Position numbers and translations under genes: made by a program
From: Cycas panzhihuaensis
Taxonomy: Eukaryota; Cycadophyta
Assembly (NCBI GenBank): GCA_023213395.1
Contig: CM041465.1
Span: 134,237,741 to 134,301,740, forward strand
Direction of reading: 5' to 3'
DNA: 64,000 nucleotides
Part shown: piece after piece, positions 23,549 to 33,996 of the stretch
Numbering within the stretch: position 1 is the stretch's first letter
Layout: each line of letters begins with the position of its first letter
Notes under the pieces: generated by a model
Database searches by the model: none
Told to the model about the DNA's origin: nothing
Seen by the model: only the letters and a program-made list of their open reading frames with translations

Positions 23549-23840
23549 GTATAATATTCATTATCTTATTAAATATGTGCACAAAGGACCTGGGACTTTA
23601 TGAGCCACTCTAACCAAATAGATTCATCCTTGGAACCATGTATATATTAATTTATTTATTATTTTATTTTATTTTCAAATTATATTAGTTGAGGTAGGAT
23701 CACATCCACCTCTCAAACTATAAAAATTAAGGGTATCATACATCAATGTTTATCAATATCACCTTAAATAAAAATTTGTTAATTATTCTCAATATGGATT
23801 GAAAGGTTTTCTTGCACTACTCTGTCTCCTATGCCTCACA
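23543..23840 (+). repeat. Copia-2 3' LTR
   Basis: It starts TGTTAGGTATAATA and ends ATGCCTCACA, matching 15970-16268. The coding frame stops six bases inside it. Confidence 0.85.
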
Positions 23841-24085
23841 TGCTGTTGACTAGTTGGCCTTATTAAATTGGAAGTACTCCCTTAGTTGATAAGTTATTGG
23901 AGTAGTTATGAGGATTTTGCAAGATTAATCTTAATGTTTAAAAATTCACTTTTCAGGTCTATAAATTCTTTTATATTTTGGTCATTATTATTGCTAAGTT
24001 ATTCCTACATGTTATGAAACTCATCCTTAATGGTTGTGAAGCTATTTTCAAGTTATTAGAGTTTATCAACCTATTTAGTTGCCAT
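23841..24085 (-). pseudogene. Ty3-2 gag, N-terminal part
   Basis: On the minus strand ATG at 24085 opens MATK-stop-VDKL, continuing with a heptad-like Gln/Asn/Glu-rich stretch (FTTIKDEFHNM, NNDQNIKEF). Every Gln codon expected in such a coil that could change to TAA or TAG has done so at several sites. The reading joins 15964 once Copia-2 and one target duplication are removed, giving a Ser/Gln/Pro-rich linker like that in Ty3-1 gag. Confidence 0.65.
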
Positions 24086-25350
24086 CGTTGATTGTGACCA
24101 CTAGCTTATACGAGAGAAGAGGACTCATCAAAATGGGACTAGATAGAAGAATAGGATTATATGAAGTGGGAAGAGGAAGAAAGAATTAAATGACAAAGTG
24201 GGGATAGATAGGAAGAAAGGGAAATAAAGAAGATGGGGGTTAAGTGAGGGGATGAGAGGGGGTAGGGGTTGGGGTATCTATAGATAATTGACCCCAAAGT
24301 ATAATGGACTCACCTTGTATATCAAAATTAGCATGAAAAGCCTATTAAGATGGAGTAGGTGAGTTTTAAGTGAATTTTTTTTACGGATAGGGCCTACAGA
24401 TAGCCTGGGTACTAATAAGTATAAAAAGTAACTACAAAAACTATCTTAGTACAAAATGACTAGCAGAACATGCTAATCAAACTAAGGTATATGAATTTTA
24501 ATGGTACTTTTTTTTGTTGTGGAATAATATTAGAAAGTGTGACAAAGTGGAGTTTTTTTTTTTTTTTTTTAAATACTATATTGTGCACTCTCAAATAAAA
24601 GGTGAGATAAGATGTAACTAGTACAGGGTGTCCTATCAACCACTAGATAAGGTGTGCTTGGTCTTATAGGCCTATTAATAAACTTCTGATTTAGAAGTTT
24701 AGGGCAGGTAGCTTTATGGTACTAACTGCTAACCATTACACTATAAGACTTTAGTGGCTGGTAGTTTACCTATACTAGGGAGGATTTGGAACCTAAAAAG
24801 GTCCTGCTATATACCTGAAGGTATGTGAAGGCATACTTCTATAATTAGGCTCTATCTAGGGTTTGGTTTAGGAGTGTTATCTCCAATCCTTCATATAAGA
24901 GGCAAAAAATCCACGATGCACTTAGCCATAATGATAGATCCCTATGATATTTAAAGACCCACAATATAGGGTCTCTACCTAACTACTTGGGTAGTCACCC
25001 AATGGTGTTATATACCTAGGAAAGAGAGGTGGGAGGGAGAAAAAATAGTCACCCAACAATGTTATCTACCTTTGAATTGATAATCTAATGTAGAAATTAA
25101 AATAAAGGAATGAAACTAAAAAAAGGAATACAAAGTAGAAAGAAAATAGATTATTAATATGACCTAGGGGAAGAAATCTCCCTTCCCTTATAACTCCTAA
25201 GTTATGCTAGTACTATTCTTTAATCTCTATGGAGAAAGTACTAAGAAAAGGTCTTTTCTTGATCTCTGCTTGGGTAGAGAGAGCACGCGATCTAATAAGA
25301 AAAAAAAAAAAAAAAATCAACCTATTGAATAGATTCTCACGATCAAAAAT
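24086..25350 (-). other. Ty3-2 untranslated leader
   Basis: This is the leader between primer site and gag on the minus strand. Its gag-proximal 170 bases match the Ty3-1 leader at 3065-3220. It holds a T18 run (24553-24570) attached to a tRNA-like segment, and an A-run (25299-25316). I see no gene. Confidence 0.65.
24553..24751 (-). mobile_element. Possible SINE with tRNA-like head and poly-A tail
   Basis: On the minus strand a head reading GTCTTATAGTGTAATGGTTA begins near 24748. It resembles the 5' end and A box of a tRNA (Gln type comes closest from memory). About 180 bases later comes an A18 tail (T18 at 24553-24570). The B box is unclear; ACTTCTAAATC is the best candidate. No convincing target duplication is visible. 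A SINE or a retroposed tRNA-related piece is a reasonable guess, not more. Confidence 0.35.
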
Positions 25351-25365
25351 GTGGCTTTAATACCA
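25351..25365 (-). other. Ty3-2 primer-binding site
   Basis: The minus strand reads TGGTATTAAAGCCAC two bases after the LTR end. It is complementary to initiator tRNA-Met with changes at two positions, with the same spacing as in Ty3-1. Confidence 0.8.
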
Positions 25366-25367
25366 CT

Positions 25368-25766
25368 TGATATAACTCCTTTGAGAAGTCCTTTACACCT
25401 GATCATAAAATCAAAATATAAAACACAAATAGGACATAAATGGACATAAAAATAAGCACAAAAGTTCATACCAAATAGGTAGCAACAATTTCTTATTTAA
25501 AAACTAGCTTCCTTTATATCCATAAGGCCTTAAATAAGCAAAATAGTCATTTAGTCTATGAATCTAATTAAAGAGGCATTCAACCTTTATTTTTATTGGT
25601 GGCATTAAATAGCCCATGCACATCTTTTAATAGTTAACATTAACATCTACCTTTTACTAGCAAAAATACCTACACTAGGGTTTTGCCAACCACTAGCAGT
25701 TATGTAACAAAGTAGGTTAAAGTCATAAAAGTAGTCAAAAGTATACGATATAGGTGGGGTTCTACA
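25368..25766 (-). repeat. Ty3-2 5' LTR
   Basis: On the minus strand this 399-bp segment begins TGTAGAACCCCACC and ends GAGTTATATCA, immediately before spacer AG and the primer site. No second copy is in the window, so the left edge is inferred from the TG start. Copia-1 inserted six bases beyond it. Confidence 0.7.
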
Positions 25767-25772
25767 TAAATT

Positions 25773-26022
25773 TATTAATATGCCAATTATTTGTTAAGCC
25801 ATCAGTTAATGTTAATATGATTTAACTAATTATGATTATAAAAAAGGTGTAAGATATTTAGAGGGTCATAACCCTTAATGGGTGATACCCCTTAGAAGAA
25901 TATTTATATCCTAAAGACCTTCTATATTTAATAAATTCAAAAAAGTATAATCAATATGATCCAAAGGATCTTTTATAGTGTGTTTTTTCTTGAAAGTTTT
26001 TTTTTACATAAATCATGTATAT
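25773..26022 (+). repeat. Copia-1 5' LTR, left piece
   Basis: It begins TATTAATATG (from TGTTAATGTG) and matches 48882-49130 along its length. It is interrupted at 26022 by Copia-4 and resumes at 29859. Confidence 0.88.
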
Positions 26023-26353
26023 TATTAGGGTTAATGCTCATCACCCCACTCCCACCTTAGCCACATATGAGCACATACATGTTAAGGTAAGTTAGGTGAG
26101 TTAAATTTTATATTTAGTTATGTATTATTTTATTATTGGTTGAATTTTGGAGGTTGAGGAGGTTTTCCTCCTCATAACTATATATTTTTCAAGGTGAATA
26201 ACCCTGGTGTCTTTTGACACCACTAACTATTAGAGATTTGATGTATACTTTTTATAATGGCTTGATCAATACGATATTTTTGCTTATGTCTCTCCAAATG
26301 GATTGATTATTGCATACCTGTTTTGCCCTGCACTCTAATTTATTTTTTCAATA
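26023..26353 (+). repeat. Copia-4 5' LTR
   Basis: It starts TATTAGGGTTAATG (first bases mutated from TGTTGGGG) and ends TTTTTTCAATA. It matches 29519-29853 throughout. Confidence 0.88.
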
Positions 26354-28809
26354 TTTGGTATCAGAGCAACCATTAAGTGGACACAAGATTCTCACAGCAC
26401 TCCATCATGGCTATTTTGGTATGAGTTTGATATTATTCATTGGAAGTATTTAAACTATAGAAAAATTGCTTACATTTATTAATATTTTGTTTTATTGCGT
26501 TTATTTTTTATTTTTTTAATTTTTGGAACCATTGATAGTTATTTTAGAACTAGTTATTATACCTCCCACATTGCTCAGAACTATTGCGTATGGCTACTCA
26601 TTCTATTCACAACTGAATCCTCTAGCCATTAGAAGAAATCTCACTCATTTTCATTGCTTGTGTTGAGAGAAATCTCACACAGAATCTCCATATGTCTATT
26701 TTTGGTTTATTTTGCTCTGTAGTCTCATTCTAAGTCTACAAGTGATCATTCTTCATGAAACTTCACCACCATCTAGCTATCAAACATACCTAACTATGCC
26801 TAAAATCTTATAAGAAATCGTTCACCCTGTGAAACGTTTGAGCCACGTGAACCTCTACGTCTAAGTTTTTCTTCATTTTTCTTTTATTTTTTTACTTATA
26901 ACAAATAATTTTTGAATTTTTTTTTACATTTTCAGCGTGCATATCTGAGTGCCCCTCTTTAATGAGTAAGATAGAAGTTTATTTGTCAGTATTTAGTGAT
27001 TAATTTTCTTGTATTTAGCCTTGGTTCCTTCATTGAACTGGTTATTCCTCTCTCTGTGTCATCATGTAAGCTCTCAAAATGTAATTAAAATTGCTTTTTG
27101 CTCTATTTTTGGATCATTTAACATCCTCACTGTATGTGCCCCTCATCGATCTACACTTTTAAAGCTTCTTGATTAAGTTTTAGTGTTGGTTTTTCGCATA
27201 TTCTACCTCTACATGTCCACGATGAGTCACATGGCCATCACGTCTTTCTCAAATTTGACTTTTATATGTATTTCTTTCATTAAATTGTATTTGATTTATA
27301 TTATAAAGTTTCTTAAGGTTTTATAAAATTTAATTCTTATTAATATTATTTGAAATCCAAGTGGGTTAAAGGGTTTTATCCCCCTTCATTTGGCCCCCAG
27401 TTTCCTATTTTATCTATGTGACCACATGTTTGAGCCTTATTAAGAGGCATTTTTTCACTTTTTAAGATATTTTTTTTGTTTGTTAACTATCTTCAAGTGT
27501 TGGCAGGCATATGTTGAGTGTTGAAGCTCTGTAGACTTCATAAAGATCTATGTTTTGGTTTAAAACTGCTCCATGTGATTGTCCTCCCTATTTCTCAAAA
27601 GGGGCTAATTTATTTTATTAAGGTTTTTCTTTATATTTTTGCCTTAATAGCACCTATCACATTTAATGCTATAACTTATCCTTAGCATATCAGTTTTCAG
27701 CAAAATTAATCTCATTAGAACCATATTTTAGAGCTCTTTAGTGTGGTGTTAATACTTTTCATATTTGAGTCTGTTTCAGTTAAGTTTTAATCGATCAAAG
27801 TGACTATGCTTTTTTAGCAGTTATTCTATTAGACATAAAGAGGCTTGCTCATATTTTTTGCAATAATTTAGTTTTTTCATCTCTAATTTTTAAACTGTAA
27901 GATTCATCAAAAAGGTATTTCAGAGAACTTTGTGTTGGAATTAGTTTTATTATGTTTTGATATTATTTTATAGGTTTTTAAAGCTGACCAAGTTGAGGCT
28001 CCAATTTAGCCCTAGACAGGCTTATTTAATAATATTTTTTGAGTATTTCCTTATTTTAAATAATAATATTTTAGTATTATTTATTGCTAATTAGTTTTTG
28101 GAGTTATTGTTGGGATTTTATATATATTCTAAGTTCTTTTATAGCCAATTGATATCAGTTTTATTACCTTAAGCTTCAAGTAACCTAAGTGCTACAAAAA
28201 TGTCAAATGGGTACTATCTACATTGATTCTATTTCATTTTTTTTATTATCAATTAAATACATATGGTTTCTTTATATTTTTAATCACTTTGAGCATAGAT
28301 TCTATTTATATATTTTAAGTTTTATATAGCTATTGTTGATCTTATAAAGGAATAATTTGGCATTCAAAATCCAATACTATTATCTTGCATATTATACAAG
28401 AAACTATTTTATTCTTTATCAAGGGCTTTAGTTCATTTTTCTCAACTTGAAAGTTACAAAAGCTTGAGGTTTCAAGGTTCATTAATTATTTTATTTCAAA
28501 CATTCAATTCAATATTCTAAAAACTAGTTGACATTCAAAGTATTAAAGGGTTTCTTGTTACATTGCATTCAAAAAGGCATATAGCTTCTTATCTTTCCTA
28601 CAAAAGTACATTAATTTGAAAGCATTAGTTTATATATTGGCATATGGTTCTTGGTTCATTTGACGAAGAAGAGAATCCTTAATTCTTTTACTTATAATCA
28701 TTGTGATTTTATAAAGTTTTGCTTCAACTTTCACTTAAGGATTATCTCTCTTAGTTATTCATTAATACCATATTTATTAATTATGTACTAAAGCCTCTAT
28801 ATAATCGTA
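26354..28809 (+). other. Copia-4 primer-binding site (26356) and leader
   Basis: TGGTATCAGAGCAACC follows the LTR and is an intact initiator-tRNA-Met complement for its first 12 bases. The next 2.4 kb is AT-rich without a supported frame. A long leader with the coding part pushed to the 3' end is common to Copia-2, -3 and -4. Confidence 0.7.
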
Positions 28810-29518
28810 ATGAATTTAAGTGATATTAGTTTTCCAATATTTGATGGTAATGACTTTTAGATTTGGAGAACCATAATAAAATATACTTAATCTTAAATGA
28901 CCTTTGAAAATATATCAATGATGGATATGAACCAAACAATAAACAAGACTTGAAAATAGACAATGAAGCCCTAGCTCTTTTATTTTGTAACATCGATTAT
29001 AATGTATTTTCTAGTGTTTCTGAAATGACTACATCTAAATCATTATGGAGTCCTTTAGAATTGATTTATGGGGGATATTCCTTGGATCTTAATATTACTA
29101 ATTACATTGATGATGTTTCTCCTATGAGGCAGATGTTAGAGCAGGTACCATCTAATGAAAAAACTAACATTTCTTATACTAATATAGATTTCAATAAAAA
29201 TAATGACTTTAATGTCACATCTGGTAAGATGATATGTATCATGGACTTAACTAAAGTAAATAACAAATATCAAGATAAAACCATTTCCATTCATACAAAT
29301 TAAGCTACCTTTACTACACCTACTTAGAAGCTACTCTCACTATATGATATTGAAGAGACCCACTTTGTTGAAAGGATCACAAGGCAAGTTGTTGTTGACT
29401 ACATCAAACATGTTGACTATCAAGTTAAAGCACAAGTATTCAAAGTTTTCATCAAGTACAAGTACCACAAATTGAAGGAGAAATTAAGGATAATCATGAT
29501 GAATATTAAGGAGGAGTT
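28810..29518 (+). pseudogene. Copia-4 short polyprotein: gag N-terminus joined to RNase H tail
   Basis: It opens MNLSDISFPIFDGNDF at ATG 28810 and continues with the UBN2-like core (EALALLFCNIDYNVFSS, EMTTSKSLWSPLELIYGG) from 28950. The readable frame to 29303 already passes to the RNase H side (KTISIHTN). After a stop come FVERITRQVVVDYIKHVDYQ and VFIKYKYHKLKEKL, ending at the LTR. No protease, integrase or reverse transcriptase lies between. The final TGT-TAG stop seen in the relatives reads TGT-TGG here. The architecture equals Copia-3. Confidence 0.75.
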
Positions 29519-29853
29519 TGTTGGGGTTAATACTCATCACCCCACTTCCACCTCAGGCACATATGAGAACACACATGTTAAGGTAAATTAGGTAAGTTAA
29601 ATTTTATATTTAATTATGTATTATTTTAATATTATTTAAATTTTAGAGGTTAAGGAGGTCTCCCTCCTCCTTCACACCTATATATTTTCCAGAGTGAATA
29701 ACCTTGGTGTCTTTTGACACTACCAACTATTAGAGATTTGATGTATATTTTTTACAATGGCTTGATCAATATGATATTTTTGCTTATGTCTCTCAAGATG
29801 GATTGATTACTGTGTACATATTTTGCTCTGTACTTTGATTTATTTTTCTAACA
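29519..29853 (+). repeat. Copia-4 3' LTR
   Basis: It begins TGTTGGGGTTAATAC and ends TTTTTCTAACA, followed by the target duplication TATAT. Confidence 0.88.
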
Positions 29854-29858
29854 TATAT

Positions 29859-29924
29859 TATGCATATATATTCTATGTATATCATTGTTTGCTTACTGTC
29901 TATGGTAAAAGATTCTACAGATAG

Positions 29925-29997
<73 letters not shown>

Positions 29998-30013
29998 TTC
30001 ATGTTCCCTAACA
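29859..30013 (+). repeat. Copia-1 5' LTR, right piece with (AT)n
   Basis: This is the remainder of the 5' LTR, ending CATGTTCCCTAACA before the primer site. It contains an AT run of about 69 bases (29926-29994); the same tract in the 3' LTR is about 190 bases. Confidence 0.88.
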
Positions 30014-31117
30014 TGGTATCAGAGCCATTAGGTCCTACACAGCTAAAGTCAGAAGTTGCATAGTGTGGTGAGATTATTGGTTACTAGGTGACACCATCAA
30101 ACCCAAGACATGTCTTGAGGATCCACCAACTCCAATAATGTGTAGAAGTAGGTATAACTATCAATAGTGGTTGAGGCAATAAAAATCACCAATTAATGAA
30201 GAATAAAGGTTTATTATAGCCAATATTTACATGTGAATGCCATATTTATGGTATGAGTTAGCTAGTTGGGGGCCATCTAAATTTGGTTGATGATTTGTAG
30301 TAGTAATTCAAGCTAGCAAAGTATATTCTGATGGTTATTCTATAATGATGAGGATAACTATACATGTACATATGTAATTAGGTTCTTTTCTCAACATAAC
30401 ACCATTAAATTCAATAAAAAATAAGCAATTATTACTATCAAATATATCATTTATATCTGAGGAAGAGATTAGAGCCTCTATTTGTCATTTTTCTGCCCTT
30501 GGTGCAAAGTAGACTACACATGTAGTAGTTGGATTAATATTTGATAAGCAATGGGCATTTATTGAATGGCGATAGCTTTATGTAAGTATGGGCCCTTTAT
30601 TTTATAATTATGTATGTAAATCAAGCATATTTCTATTAAATGAGAGCTGGCTAGGCTATTCTCTATATGGCTAGGCTATTTTTTTGTGTGGTTGTGTAGT
30701 GTATATGCTTTTACTAGCTGTAGAGAAGTGTGCTGGTCCATTTGAAAGGCCACAAATCTATTTAGAAGTGCATAGGCCTATTTAATAGAGCACGGATCAA
30801 ATACATATTTATCACTACTACATCTTGTAAGACTCATGAGATATAGATCGATGACTTTTATATTATATTTACTAAGGTTAAAGACTTAGTAATCTTAATA
30901 AATATTGTTAGGTACAATTTAAATCAAGTGCAGAAAGGTGCAGATGGACAGACAAATTTTATAAAGTTGCATACTTTAGAGTATGCCTTTTGGCATATTC
31001 CTTTTATAATTTGACATTATAAAAGGACCTGCAGACCATTGATATATCACATATCACATAGTGTGAAGAATATTAAAGTTTTTTGAAGTGCTATTTGAGC
31101 ACATTTTTGGTGGAATC
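30014..31117 (+). other. Copia-1 primer-binding site (30014-30026) and leader, first part
   Basis: TGGTATCAGAGCC immediately after the LTR is an exact initiator-tRNA-Met complement. The following 1.1 kb has no supported frame. It ends at the Tat element, whose target duplication GAATC occupies 31113-31117. Confidence 0.8.
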
Positions 31118-33735
31118 TATTTCCCTGCTACTGGGAATGGACTTGAGACGCATCGACTTAGGTAAGCTCAAGTATATGTTCTTGCTTCTCTCTTCACTCT
31201 TGTTTGATCGAGGTTGTTTAGTGTAGATTGCCTGACGCATGCTTGCCTACCATTTGCATGACTGCATTGCTTTCCTACCTGATCACACTGCCTGCGCCTA
31301 CTGCACACCACTCAACCTTTGACGACCCACCGTGGGGGCACTCCTCAGCGAGTGCTACACCCCATATGGCACTTAGCCATCCACATCGTCTCCACAGCCC
31401 CTCAGATGCCTTAGTTTGTCACGTCTCACCCATGACAGCATTCTACCTATACTTTGATTCATCTTCCAAGTATGATAGGATCCCCGGTTGAGACCTGTTC
31501 CTCTTTTTTGACCACCTATCAGTCATCTGGGCACCAATTCCTAGCTTGTTTAGCCCTAACATACTCCCTATTTGGCTTCAAACCCCATTTTTAACCTGAT
31601 TTTGGCCTACAGGTCCACACCACTGTAAACTTAGTAGTACTGCGATATTTACCGCGGTACCATAATGTTTACCGCAGTGCGACTGTTCAAAAAAGTTTTT
31701 TAAAACAGACATGGTAGTTCTCGCTCTTTTCGCAGGACTAACACGTGGCGTCCACGCCTTTTGACTTCCCTATGACTCCAAACGTTCACTTAGGATTAGT
31801 GGAAGATAAAAACCAAAAAGTCAATCATTCTTGTTTCTTCTTCCTTCATTTTTTGATGACACTCCTACAGCTCTCCACCACCTACTGCAAATAGGCATTC
31901 TCTTTTGCTGCTACTCTTCCTATAGAGATTATTGTTGCATCTCAGGCTTAGCACTAGTAGCTCAGGCCTTCTCTTACAGGTTTACACGGTGGAAAGAAGG
32001 GCATTCACAGGAACTCTTCAAGGAGAAGCTCCAAGGTCTCAACATCATAGTGGTTCTCACGGTGGCCTCTTCTCCAAACTAGCCTTAAAGCCTGCCAAAT
32101 GTAGGTTCTTTCTTCTATTTTCCAGCAGAAATAAACTCCTATTCTCTGCTATAAGGTACTCTCTAATATTTGCTCTAAGATCCATGTTCTTTCCTTTACA
32201 TTTTGTGGATAGTGCTTGGTATATTTATTTTTCTTGATTTTGTACCCATTTGGCACTAGCTCTTGCACCTTGTATTGTAGTGATTCCCTTCATTTTCTTA
32301 CAAGTCCACTTTAAGATGGCTGTGCAGAGGGGATGACACAAAGAAAAGTGGAGGGAGAAAGGCAGGGTTAGTCCCCCTTACTGACCTTCTCCCCAAGGGT
32401 CCAAACCCTTCTTTTCTTTCCCCTTACACCTACTGCCTCCCTTGAAGCTAGACTAGGGACTTGGGAGCCTGCCTATAAATCTGAACCAGCGTTGGTAGCC
32501 CCTTGCTATACTAGTTTCAGACTCTCTTTTGCCAGTTTTGGGCACCACATAAGCCCCAAAACCACTCCTGGTTGGTTCATAACCTGTAGCCTATTCCAAC
32601 TGGACGATCTGCTGCTCATAGCACCTCGCCCTTTAGGTGTGCTTGCACGCCATCCTGCTACTTTCTGTCCTCTTTTGCTTGTTGCCATACACAACCGATA
32701 TAGTTTATTTCTTCTTCCCTGAGGCCACATGGGGATTTCTGTGGGTGAGCTAGCCATTTCGAGGCTAACTCTTTTGCTTTGGGTACCGGTTGGTGTGGTT
32801 GCTTATTGGAGTCCCCTTTGGAGTAATATGCATGTGTTCTTGAGTTAGTTTGGTTTTAGCTCATTTATATTTATGCATATATACATTAGATATACTTGGT
32901 ATCCCCTCTTTCGGGAGGGAGAAACCTGCATGTTTTGACTGACAGGTTTTATGATAGTGGAGATATGCATGAGACGAGCCGGTTAACAGGTTAGTCTCTT
33001 GTTGGTTGCTTTTCCTCATTTCCCTTTTTTGCTGCTTTACCTCACTTTACTTCATTCGCATACTTTGGGGAGGTAAGTTAGCCCCTTCGACTGCTCACGT
33101 CAACCATCGTCGGTTGGTCTTACCTATGTGATAAGTGGAGCGGGAAAGCGTGTAAAGCAACGACAATCGTAACGCTTCATTCGAACACTATGTCCAGGTA
33201 TTCCTTTCTTCCCTTTTGTTCTTTCCTATAGCATTCTTTCCATGCATATGTTTGCATATTAAAAACACATAGGAAACGGAAAAAGGGGAAGGAATACATC
33301 TTTGTATTTGTATGTTTTTTTTATTCGCAGTTGCTATTATTATACATAGGTAGTCTTCCTTAAATACGAGCTACTCATCTCTCACTCCTTTGACTAGCTT
33401 ACACATAGATATTACACTACGCATACCCTACCTACACGTTGCCTTCTCTCTTCCTTGAGAAGACGCAACCCTTTAGGTCCCTTCTTCCTCTTCCTGGCCA
33501 TCCAAGGGGTAGGAGGGCCTCACCTTTTGGGATGACCCAAGGCCTCGCCTTGCGTCCCTTCCCCAAGATCACCTTGAAGCAACTAAACACCATTTGCAGG
33601 TCCCGAATCCGCGCTCCGGTGCACGGATGCCCTGTGTGGTGATTCCTTACCGATCAACCTGCCTCATAACCTGACTCAATTTTATATAGCCATATCTTAC
33701 TAAATGTAGAAAACCACCCCACGGGAAGTGTTTCA
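31118..33735 (+). repeat. Tat element 5' LTR (2.6 kb)
   Basis: It begins TATTTCCCTGCTACTGGG (TG start mutated to TA) and ends GGGAAGTGTTTCA. It matches 41905-44523 over its full length. Open readings of 87 codons (31228-31491) and 67 codons (33439-33642) recur at equal length in the other LTR but show no domain. Confidence 0.92.
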
Positions 33736-33996
33736 CTGGCGACCATACTAGGGACTGCCAGTAAGGGAACTAGTTTCGCTTCTCTTCCTATTGGTGTTCT
33801 TGCATTTAGGCGATTCTCTTGACTTACTTTTCAGTTGGGCAGCCCCCAACATGTATGTTTCATACACTTTGCTCTCTTCTAACAACTTTCATAAAGGCGT
33901 TGCATGTGACGTTTCTCACGTCACTTACGAGGTCTGCCCCCGTTGTTAGAAGATCCATCGTATCGTTCCCTTCCGTCATCAGATTCTGATTCGACA
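33736..33996 (+). other. Tat element primer-binding site and short leader
   Basis: One base after the LTR comes TGGCGACCATACTAGGGA (33737-33754), close in form to the TGGCG...GGGGA primer sites of plant Tat and Athila elements. The leader after it is short (about 240 bases). Confidence 0.65.

Larger units (their letters stand above)
26023..29853 (+). mobile_element. Non-autonomous copia-type element (Copia-4)
   Basis: This is a 3.8 kb element with LTRs 26023-26353 and 29519-29853 and exact target duplication TATAT (26018-26022, 29854-29858). It holds a tRNA-Met primer site at 26356, a 2.4 kb leader and a short gag-to-RNase H frame. It sits inside the 5' LTR of Copia-1. Its LTR and coding part are related to Copia-3, with clear divergence, so the two are older members of one family. 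Confidence 0.9.

Noticed and set aside
31831-33642. Several open readings within the 2.6 kb LTR as host genes
   Set aside because: The sequence is repeated at 41905-44523 and bounded by a target duplication, so it is LTR. No protein family is recognisable.
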